From: Dyella acidisoli
GTDB taxonomy: Bacteria > Pseudomonadota > Gammaproteobacteria > Xanthomonadales > Rhodanobacteraceae
Assembly (NCBI RefSeq): GCF_030160295.1
Contig: NZ_BSOB01000050.1
Coordinates: forward strand, 62,001-126,000
Direction of reading: 5' to 3'
Length of the DNA stretch: 64,000 nt
In this document: piece by piece, positions 57,628-64,000 of the stretch
Position numbering within the stretch: the stretch's first letter is position 1
Layout: each line of letters starts with the position of its first letter
Notes under the pieces: model-generated
What the model was told of the DNA's origin: nothing
The model's database searches: none
The model's input: the letters and a program-made list of their open reading frames with translations, nothing else
Position numbers and translations under genes: made by a program

Positions 57628-57783
57628 CATGGCGCTCGGGTCGGGGTTGCTTATGGGCTAGAATCTGTCAAACTTTCGTGAGCTAAATCCGCATTCCGAT
57701 ACGTATTTAGTTCTATCTTCCTCTCTGACGTTGTCCCGTCAGGCCGCCCGTTCAACCAGTCCGCATAACCCGGAGCAGACCGC

Positions 57784-58209
57784 ATGGCGCTGGAGCGCAC
57801 CCTTTCCATTATCAAACCCGATGCCGTTGCTAAAAATGTTGTCGGTGAAATCTACGCACGCTTCGAAAAGGCGGGGCTGAAAGTCGTTGCAGCAAAGATG
57901 AAGCATCTTTCGCGTAAAGAGGCAGAAGGCTTCTACGCGGTGCATCGCGAGCGTCCGTTCTTCAACGCGCTGGTGGAATTCATGATCTCCGGCCCGGTGA
58001 TGATCCAGGTGCTGCAGGGTGATAATGCGGTCCTCAAGAATCGCGAACTGATGGGCGCGACTAATCCGAAGGAAGCTGCACAGGGCACGATCCGCGCCGA
58101 CTTCGCCGAGTCGATCGATGCGAACGCCGTGCACGGTTCGGATGCTGCCGAAACAGCCGCTGTCGAAATCGCTTATTTCTTCGCGACAACTGAAGTTTTC
58201 CCGCGCTAA
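57784..58209 (+). CDS. ndk: Nucleoside diphosphate kinase
   Basis: 141 aa, the usual length. [20 protein letters not shown] is the conserved start, and His117 in ANAVHGSDA is the phosphorylated residue. It balances NTP and dNTP pools by transferring the gamma phosphate. First of ndk-rlmN-pilW-rodZ; the next gene starts 13 bp after its stop. A possible divergent promoter shares the space with psrA. Confidence 0.98.
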   Translation: MALERTLSIIKPDAVAKNVVGEIYARFEKAGLKVVAAKMKHLSRKEAEGFYAVHRERPFFNALVEFMISGPVMIQVLQGDNAVLKNRELMGATNPKEAAQGTIRADFAESIDANAVHGSDAAETAAVEIAYFFATTEVFPR

Positions 58210-58222
58210 CAGATCAACGCAC

Positions 58223-59341
58223 GTGAACCAGGTGGAAAAAGTCAATCTGCTCGATTTTGATCGCCAGGGCCTGCGCGAATTTTTTGCGCAGCTCGGCGAA
58301 AAGCCTTATCGCGCCGAGCAGGTGATGAAGTGGATTTATCACCGCCTGGAAAGCAACTTCGAAAATATGACCGACGTAGGCAAGGCGCTGCGCACCAAGC
58401 TCGAAGCTTCGTGCTACGTCGGTCCGCCCAACACGCTGTTCGATAAAGGTGCTGCCGACGGCACGCACAAGTGGCTGTTGGGCATGGATGGTGGCAACGC
58501 CGTCGAAGCGGTCTACATTCCCGAGCCCACCCGCGGCACGCTATGCGTGTCTTCGCAGGTGGGCTGCGGTTTGAACTGCCAGTTCTGCTCCACCGCCACG
58601 CAGGGCTTCAATCGCAACCTTGCCACCTCCGAAATCATCGGGCAGATGTGGGTGGCGGCGAAGCATCTGGGTAACGTCACGCATCAGAACCGCCGCATCA
58701 CCAATGTGGTGATGATGGGCATGGGCGAGCCGCTGCTGAATTTCGACAACGTCGTGAAGGCAATGAGCCTGATGCGCGATGATCTCGGCTTCGGTCTGGC
58801 TTCCAAGCGCGTCACGCTGTCGACCGCCGGCCTGGTGCCGATGATCGACAAGCTTTCCGAAAGCATCGACGTGTCGCTGGCGGTGTCGTTGCACGCGGCC
58901 AACGATGAGCTGCGAACCGAATTGGTGCCACTCAACAAGCGTTTCCCGATCGCCGAACTGATAGCGGCGTGCCAGCGCTGGATCGCGCGCAAGCCGCGGA
59001 CGTCCATCACGTTCGAATACACGTTGATGAAGGGCGTGAACGATCAACCCGAACACGCGCGCCAGCTCATCAAGCTGATGCGCAAGCTGCCGACCTGCAA
59101 GGTCAATCTGATCCCGTTCAATCCATTCCCTGGCACGCGTTTCGAGCGCTCCGATGCGGATACCATTCGCGCATTCCAGACGCAGCTGCTCAACGCAAAC
59201 ATCCTCACCATGCTGCGTCGTACGCGTGGTGACGACATCGACGCTGCATGCGGTCAGCTGAAAGGGCAGGTGCTGGATCGCACGCGTCGTCAGGCCGAAT
59301 TCCGCAAGCGCTTAGATGAGGGGACTGCTCATGCGGCGTGA
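58223..59341 (+). CDS. rlmN: 23S rRNA/tRNA (adenine-C2)-methyltransferase RlmN
   Basis: 372 aa from GTG at 58223 ([20 protein letters not shown]); GTG at 58232 is another option. Radical SAM motif C-x3-C-x2-C in [27 protein letters not shown], and the mechanistic Cys near the C-terminus ([10 protein letters not shown]). It methylates A2503 of 23S rRNA and A37 of some tRNAs. The stop overlaps pilW. Confidence 0.97.
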   Translation: MNQVEKVNLLDFDRQGLREFFAQLGEKPYRAEQVMKWIYHRLESNFENMTDVGKALRTKLEASCYVGPPNTLFDKGAADGTHKWLLGMDGGNAVEAVYIPEPTRGTLCVSSQVGCGLNCQFCSTATQGFNRNLATSEIIGQMWVAAKHLGNVTHQNRRITNVVMMGMGEPLLNFDNVVKAMSLMRDDLGFGLASKRVTLSTAGLVPMIDKLSESIDVSLAVSLHAANDELRTELVPLNKRFPIAELIAACQRWIARKPRTSITFEYTLMKGVNDQPEHARQLIKLMRKLPTCKVNLIPFNPFPGTRFERSDADTIRAFQTQLLNANILTMLRRTRGDDIDAACGQLKGQVLDRTRRQAEFRKRLDEGTAHAA

Positions 59342-60125
59342 TCGCATCTTGCTCGGTATCTTTCTGGCCACAATGTTGGCTGGTTGCCACCGGTCGATGA
59401 CGGCGCCCAACCCGCCCCCCGAACCTTCGCTGCCTACGCAGACCAAAGCGCAGAAAGCAGAGAGCGCTGCGGACGTACATACGCGTCTCGCGCAGCACTA
59501 CATCGAGATCGGCGATCTCCAGGGCGCGCTAGAGAAGAGCAAGCTCGCGGCGCAGGACGACCCGAATTTCGTTCCGGCGCAGACGGTCATGGCGTACATC
59601 TACGAGCGCATCAACGACACGTCGAATGCGGAAGTCCATTACCGCCGGGCAGAGGAACTGCAGCCCGACAAGGGCGATACCAACAACAACCTGGGACAGT
59701 TCTTGTGTCGCATCGGCAAGGGGCAGGATGCCATACCGTATTTCGCCAAGGCGCTTGCTGATCCGTTCTACAAGACGCCAGACATGGCCTTGACCAATCA
59801 GGGCATGTGCCAGATGCAGATGGGTGACCGTGCAGGCGCTGAGGTCAGTTTGCGCAAGGCGATCCAGCTCAACAAGGACAACGCCAACGCATTACTGCAG
59901 CTCGCCCACGTGCTCTACCTCAATCAGGATTACTTTCATGCCAGCGCTTTTCTGCAGCGTCTCGATACGATGGGGCAATTCAATGCCGATTCGCTGAAGC
60001 TTGGCTACGACATCGAATCTCGCTTGGGCAACAGGGATGCGGCCCAGAACTACAGCAAACGGCTGCTTAGCCAGTTCCCGGATTCGGAACAGGCCCAGGC
60101 CCTCAATTCATCCGTACGCCCATGA
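59331..60125 (+). CDS. pilW: Type IV pilus biogenesis/stability lipoprotein PilW (PilF)
   Basis: 264 aa from the ATG at 59331, within rlmN; an ATG at 59316 is possible. Lipobox LAGCHRS puts the lipid on Cys18. Six or so TPR units follow ([39 protein letters not shown]). It is the outer-membrane pilotin for secretin PilQ and supports pilus stability. The gene is at the classical position before rodZ, overlapping it by 4 bp. No pilus structural genes are in the window. Confidence 0.93.
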   Translation: MRRDRILLGIFLATMLAGCHRSMTAPNPPPEPSLPTQTKAQKAESAADVHTRLAQHYIEIGDLQGALEKSKLAAQDDPNFVPAQTVMAYIYERINDTSNAEVHYRRAEELQPDKGDTNNNLGQFLCRIGKGQDAIPYFAKALADPFYKTPDMALTNQGMCQMQMGDRAGAEVSLRKAIQLNKDNANALLQLAHVLYLNQDYFHASAFLQRLDTMGQFNADSLKLGYDIESRLGNRDAAQNYSKRLLSQFPDSEQAQALNSSVRP

Positions 60126-61171
60126 CTTCCGAGCAGTCCAATCCGGCAACGCATGAGGAGTCTCACTCCGAAGTGCACGCCACGACCGCAGCGAACATGG
60201 AACAGAGCGCTGCCGAATTCCGTTTCAACGATGCTCCCGGTTTTGGTTCGCGTCTGCGCGCCGTGCGCGAAGCACGCGGGCTGGATCTGGAAACTTGCGG
60301 TCACGCATTGCATCTACCGGTGCGCGTGCTGCGGCAGCTGGAAGGCAGTGACTTCGACGGCATCGACTACCAGGTGTACCTCGGTGGCTATCTCCGTAAA
60401 TACGGTGGCTATCTCGGGATCGATGAAAGCGAAATCGAAGCGGCCATCGCCAAGTCCCGACCGGCGCAGCCGAAGCTGGTAGCAACTGGGGGCGTCTCAC
60501 ATTCGCGCTATTTGCTGGATCAATACGCCAAGGCTGCTACCTACGTCGTGCTGACTCTGGTGATTGCGGTGCCGACGGTGTGGCTGGGTATGCGCGGGAC
60601 GCTCTCGCGCGACATGAGTCGCCTGGCTCCGCTCGACGCTACACCCGTCGCGCAGCAGGATGCGCCACCACCGGTGGTGCCGGCTGCTTCGAGCAGCGCC
60701 GCCAAGACGGTCGTCGGTACATCAGCGCTGGCCCAAGCAGCAATGCCTGCTACCGCACCCGCTGCAGCCGCATCTGCACCCAATACCGCCGCCACACAGC
60801 CCTTGCTGGCCTCGATGGTACCGGTGCCCAATCTCGATACTGACGCGGCAGTTACGCCGCCTCCGGCCAGTAACGTTCCCGCAGCGCCTGTTGGTGCGGG
60901 CGCACACAGCCTGACGTTGGAATTGGTCAACGCGAGCTGGGTGGAAGTAGTGGGCAAAGACGGTACTCGTCTGGAATACGGCCTGTTGCAGGCTGGCACC
61001 AGCAAGACATACCACAGCGACCAACCGCTCGAAGTGCGACTTGGCAATGCTACGGGGGCTCAGGTGAGCGTCGATGGACAACCGGTGACGCTCGATCCCT
61101 ATCGCCGTTCCAACATTGCGCATTTCCGCGTCGATATTCAGAACGGCAAGGCCACGCCTGCCGGCGCCTGA
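60122..61171 (+). CDS. rodZ: RodZ-like membrane protein (HTH plus DUF4115)
   Basis: 349 aa. A cytoplasmic Xre-like HTH (about 40-115, GSRLRAVREARGLDLETCGH), one transmembrane helix (about 141-160, YVVLTLVIAVPTVWLGM), an Ala/Pro/Thr-rich periplasmic linker and a C-terminal DUF4115 domain (LELVNASWVEVVGKDGTRL). RodZ links MreB to the elongasome and keeps rod shape. In E. coli rodZ is followed by ispG and hisS; here yfgM comes next. Confidence 0.92.
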   Translation: MTSEQSNPATHEESHSEVHATTAANMEQSAAEFRFNDAPGFGSRLRAVREARGLDLETCGHALHLPVRVLRQLEGSDFDGIDYQVYLGGYLRKYGGYLGIDESEIEAAIAKSRPAQPKLVATGGVSHSRYLLDQYAKAATYVVLTLVIAVPTVWLGMRGTLSRDMSRLAPLDATPVAQQDAPPPVVPAASSSAAKTVVGTSALAQAAMPATAPAAAASAPNTAATQPLLASMVPVPNLDTDAAVTPPPASNVPAAPVGAGAHSLTLELVNASWVEVVGKDGTRLEYGLLQAGTSKTYHSDQPLEVRLGNATGAQVSVDGQPVTLDPYRRSNIAHFRVDIQNGKATPAGA

Positions 61172-61237
61172 GCGCTTGCCGTGCTGTATCGGGTGGGCTT
61201 GGTAGCCTTCGTCCCCCTTCGATCGGTTATGCTTGCG

Positions 61238-61290
61238 CATTGCCCGCCCGCCGGGTGGGCAATGCCGGCTGCCGCTGGACAGCGGTGGCA
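61238..61290. promoter_or_regulatory. Hairpins in the rodZ-yfgM spacer
   Basis: CATTGCCCGCCC/GGGTGGGCAATG (61238-61264, 3-nt loop) is followed by TGCCGCTG-GA-CAGCGGTGGCA. A T7 run lies a little downstream (61301-61307). It may terminate rodZ transcription, so yfgM-bamB-der would have its own promoter. Confidence 0.5.
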
Positions 61291-61343
61291 ATCGAACGTC
61301 TTTTTTTGACGCCTGACGGCGTTTCTTGCGATACGGTGATTGC

Positions 61344-61994
61344 ATGGCATTCAATGCTTACGACGACTACGAACAGAGCGAACGCGTACAAAAATGGCTG
61401 CGGCAGAATGGCCTGTCGATCGCTGTGGGTGTCGTCATCGGCCTGATTGCCATCTTCGGTTACCAGCAGTGGCGCAATCATCGCGTCGGTCATCAGATGC
61501 AGGCATCTGGCCTCTATCAGCAACTGCAAGGGGTGATCGACACCGGCAACACCAATGCGGTGGATGTCATCACGCAACAGCTTATGAAGGATTACGCCGA
61601 CACGCCTTACGCGCTGTTCGCGGTCAGCGACCGTGCGCGTCGGCAGGCGGAAGGCAAGCAGTTCGACAAAGCGCTCGATTCGCTCGCCTGGGCTGAAAAG
61701 AACGCACCCAGCGCGGAACTGAAGGCGCTGGTGCAACTGCGCATCGCACACGTGCAAATGGCCAAGGGCAACGCTCAGGAAGCGCTGAATGCGCTGGACC
61801 GCATGCCTGCCGCCAGCTATGCCATCGAAAGCCAGGAACTACGCGGCGATGTGCTGGTCAAGCTGGGACGGCGCGATGACGCCCTCAAGGCTTATCAGGC
61901 TTCAGTGAGCGCCATGGGGCCGCACGCATCACAAGACAATGAAGTGCAAATGAAAATCGACGATCTGGCCACGGCCGGGAAGCAGGGTGCATGA
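61344..61994 (+). CDS. yfgM: YfgM family protein (ancillary SecYEG subunit)
   Basis: 216 aa from the ATG at 61344. An N-terminal membrane helix (about 24-44, LSIAVGVVIGLIAIFGYQQW) anchors a periplasmic TPR domain (ALDSLAWAEKNAPSAELKAL; ALNALDRMPAASYAI). E. coli YfgM associates with SecYEG and the chaperone PpiD and also modulates RcsB. Overlaps bamB by 4 bp. yfgM-bamB-der is a conserved order. Confidence 0.93.
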   Translation: MAFNAYDDYEQSERVQKWLRQNGLSIAVGVVIGLIAIFGYQQWRNHRVGHQMQASGLYQQLQGVIDTGNTNAVDVITQQLMKDYADTPYALFAVSDRARRQAEGKQFDKALDSLAWAEKNAPSAELKALVQLRIAHVQMAKGNAQEALNALDRMPAASYAIESQELRGDVLVKLGRRDDALKAYQASVSAMGPHASQDNEVQMKIDDLATAGKQGA

Positions 61995-63190
61995 AACGTT
62001 TTTGGCTGATCGTAGTGACGGGTTCGCTGGTGGCGCTGGCGGGCTGTCATTCCTTCAAGAAAGAAAACATCCAGCCGCCGACGCCGCTGGCCAAGGATTT
62101 CAAGCCGACCGTGCAGGTCACGCGCGTATGGAAGGATCGTGTCGGCCATGGCGCCGGCATGAGCGGCATCCGCATGCAGCCTACTGTCGCGGACGGTGTG
62201 TTGTACGCCGCCAGCACCGATGGTGTGATCGCCGCCTATGACGCCAACAGCGGCAAGAGCCTGTGGGAAAAGAAAACCCGTACGCACGGCTGGTTCGGCT
62301 GGGGCGACAAGAAGCGCAAAGACGCGTTCTATTCCGGCGGCCCGGCGGTGGCGGGCGATTTGCTCGTGATCGGCACGCTGGATGGTCACGTTTATGGCTT
62401 GAACACGAAGGACGGCAGCGATCGTTGGACCGCCACGCTTCCCTCGGAAGTCGTCGACACGCCCGCCATTGCCGGCGCGCTGACGATCGTGCGCACCCAG
62501 GACGGTCGCGTTTACGGCTTGGACAGCGCCACCGGCGAGCGCCGCTGGGTGAACGACCAGGGCAACGTGCCACTGCTCAGCCTGCGTGGCAACGGTCCGT
62601 TGCTGATCACCAATGGTGTGGTGTTTTTCGGCAGCGACGACGGCAAGCTGATCGCATTGCGTCAGGACAACGGCGACAAGCTGTGGGAACAGAAGCTCGC
62701 CAGCGGTGAAGGTCGTACCGATATCGATCGCATGAGCGACGCTGACGGTGGCATCGTGCTCGATGGCAGCACGCTCTACGCATCGGCTTATCACGGCAAC
62801 CTTACCGCCGTGGATGGCCCGAGCGGTCGTCCGTTGTGGGCTCGTCCGTTCTCCACCTACACCTCGGTGGTGCTCACGGGCAACAGCTTGTTTGGTGCCA
62901 ATACCGATTCGCAGGTGTGGGCGTTCGACAAGAGTAGCGGCGCTGACATGTGGAAGAACGACGACCTGAAGTACCGCTGGGTGACTGCGCCGGCCGTGCA
63001 GGGCAATTACGTCGTCGTCGGTGATTCCGAAGGCTATGTGCATTGGCTGCAGACCGGTGATGGCGCGCTGGCCGGTCGCGAACGCCTTTCGAAGAAAGCC
63101 ATCCGTGCACAGCCGGTGGTGGCAGGTGACCTGGTATACATCGAAGATGTACTGGGCCACATCGCCGCTTATCGCGTTGGTGCGAAGTAA
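61991..63190 (+). CDS. bamB: Outer-membrane protein assembly factor BamB
   Basis: 399 aa lipoprotein with lipobox VALAGC (Cys about 18). An eight-bladed PQQ-type beta-propeller repeats the motif LWEKKT, DRWTATLP, ERRWVNDQG and so on. BamB binds BamA POTRA domains and helps outer-membrane protein folding. 18 bp before der. Confidence 0.96.
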   Translation: MKRFWLIVVTGSLVALAGCHSFKKENIQPPTPLAKDFKPTVQVTRVWKDRVGHGAGMSGIRMQPTVADGVLYAASTDGVIAAYDANSGKSLWEKKTRTHGWFGWGDKKRKDAFYSGGPAVAGDLLVIGTLDGHVYGLNTKDGSDRWTATLPSEVVDTPAIAGALTIVRTQDGRVYGLDSATGERRWVNDQGNVPLLSLRGNGPLLITNGVVFFGSDDGKLIALRQDNGDKLWEQKLASGEGRTDIDRMSDADGGIVLDGSTLYASAYHGNLTAVDGPSGRPLWARPFSTYTSVVLTGNSLFGANTDSQVWAFDKSSGADMWKNDDLKYRWVTAPAVQGNYVVVGDSEGYVHWLQTGDGALAGRERLSKKAIRAQPVVAGDLVYIEDVLGHIAAYRVGAK

Positions 63191-63208
63191 TCGCTGGAAC
63201 GATGTTTC

Positions 63209-64000
63209 GTGCTGCCCGTCATCGCCCTGGTCGGTCGTCCCAACGTCGGTAAATCGACCCTCTTCAACGCGCTAACGCGCAGCCGCGACGCCTTGGTGGC
63301 CGATATGCCGGGCGTTACACGTGATCGCCATTACGGCGTGTGCCGCACTGGATCACGCCCGTTCGTGGTGGTCGATACCGGCGGTTTGTCCGGTGTCGAA
63401 GAAGGCATCGATGCACTCACCGCGCAACAGGTGCGCCTGGCCATCGATGAAGCGCAGGTGTTGGTGTTCGTCGTCGATGCGCGCGATGGCCTGCTGCCGC
63501 AGGATCGCAGCATCCTCGATGAACTGCGTCGCAGCGGCAAACCCATCATCGCTGCAGTCAACAAGACCGACGGCCTGGACGAGCAGAATGCGCTGGCGGA
63601 ATTCGCAGTATTCGGGATTGCTCAGACCTTGCCGCTGTCTGCCGCGCACAACCGTGGTACCGAGGAGCTGATCGCAGCTGTATTGCCGCGATTGCAGGAA
63701 GATGCGCACGAGGAACTCACGCCGGAGGACGAGGGCAGTATCCGCGTCGCCATCGTCGGCCGTCCGAATGCCGGCAAATCCACCTTGATCAATCGCTTGC
63801 TCGGCGAAAACAGGCTTATCGTTTCTGATGTCGCCGGCACCACGCGTGATCCGATCCGCGTGCCATTGGAGCGTGACGGGAAGCGTTACACGCTGATCGA
63901 TACGGCTGGCGTGCGACGCAAATCGAAAGTCGACGAGGGTGTAGAGAAATTCAGCGTCATCAAGACGCTGCAATCGATGGCTGCTGCGCAGGTCGTGGTG
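63209..64000 (+). CDS. der: Ribosome biogenesis GTPase Der, 3' end cut by the window
   Basis: 264 codons from the GTG at 63209 (VLPVIALVGRPNVGKSTLFN); the gene continues past the window. The first GTPase domain (about 1-165) has GRPNVGKST, DTGG and NKTD motifs, and the second (from about 180) has GRPNAGKSTLI, DTAG. Tandem G domains are unique to Der/EngA, which acts in 50S assembly. The C-terminal KH-like domain is outside the window. Starts 18 bp after bamB. Confidence 0.97.
   Translation, partial: MLPVIALVGRPNVGKSTLFNALTRSRDALVADMPGVTRDRHYGVCRTGSRPFVVVDTGGLSGVEEGIDALTAQQVRLAIDEAQVLVFVVDARDGLLPQDRSILDELRRSGKPIIAAVNKTDGLDEQNALAEFAVFGIAQTLPLSAAHNRGTEELIAAVLPRLQEDAHEELTPEDEGSIRVAIVGRPNAGKSTLINRLLGENRLIVSDVAGTTRDPIRVPLERDGKRYTLIDTAGVRRKSKVDEGVEKFSVIKTLQSMAAAQVVV

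Overview
This 64 kb window is chromosomal core sequence from a GC-rich gammaproteobacterium, most probably of the Xanthomonadales/Lysobacterales and best matching the family Rhodanobacteraceae (Dyella, Rhodanobacter and Luteibacter are the candidates). The grounds are gene content and order (scpA-scpB-rluB, clpS-clpA-infA, serC-pheA-aroA, uvrC-pgsA-tRNA-Gly-tRNA-Cys, ndk-rlmN-pilW-rodZ, yfgM-bamB-der), protein character (a long LigA, an RluB with a Gly/Arg tail), frequent GTG starts and dispersed palindromic repeats. No phage, plasmid, transposase, CRISPR array or rRNA operon was recognised. The genus call is inference.

Layout. 0.3-1.0 kb: PAS-AraC regulator. 1.1-4.7 kb (minus): scpA-scpB-rluB-arsC, for chromosome segregation, 23S rRNA pseudouridylation and an ArsC-like reductase. 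4.7-5.5 kb: a 778-bp gap with no convincing gene. 5.5-8.2 kb: PilZ protein, FadD acyl-CoA ligase, small lipoprotein. 8.3-15.1 kb: divergent aconitase genes acnA and acnB, then an OxyR-like LysR regulator. 15.2-17.5 kb (minus): NUDIX-mnmA-hflD. 17.6-20.6 kb: clpS-clpA and convergent infA. 20.7-21.0 kb: a 285-bp nest of near-perfect inverted repeats. 21.0-22.2 kb: PHA-system-like protein and a double-FHA membrane protein. 22.2-27.2 kb: serC-pheA-aroA-kdsB-LMW phosphatase (serine, phenylalanine/chorismate and KDO supply). 27.2-30.2 kb: uvrC-pgsA and three tRNA genes. 30.2-33.3 kb: RibD/DHFR-like reductase, secreted Ser/Thr-rich protein, MASE1 sensor with a degenerate kinase core. 33.6-39.2 kb: three-gene RND efflux operon. 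39.3-41.2 kb (minus): LytS/LytTR-type two-component pair. 41.3-45.8 kb (minus): serine hydrolase, cation/proton antiporter, DHA2 exporter. 45.9-49.3 kb: ligA and epmA. 49.5-52.8 kb (minus): quinone oxidoreductase, pirin, second DHA2 exporter. 53.1-57.6 kb (minus): psrA-fadB-fadA beta-oxidation cluster with two PsrA-type operators. 57.8-64 kb (plus): ndk, rlmN, pilW, rodZ, yfgM, bamB and the start of der.

How the genes connect: FadD activates fatty acids, FadB/FadA run beta-oxidation, AcnA/AcnB feed the resulting acetyl-CoA through the TCA cycle, and a PsrA-like repressor probably senses acyl-CoA. The end of the window is an envelope-assembly cluster (PilW, RodZ, YfgM, BamB) beside ribosome-maturation GTPase Der. 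At least three families of dispersed palindromic repeats sit in intergenic spaces, several between convergent gene ends or within operons. The least explained sequence is the nested inverted-repeat element at 20707-20991, whose two hairpin loops are complementary to one another.
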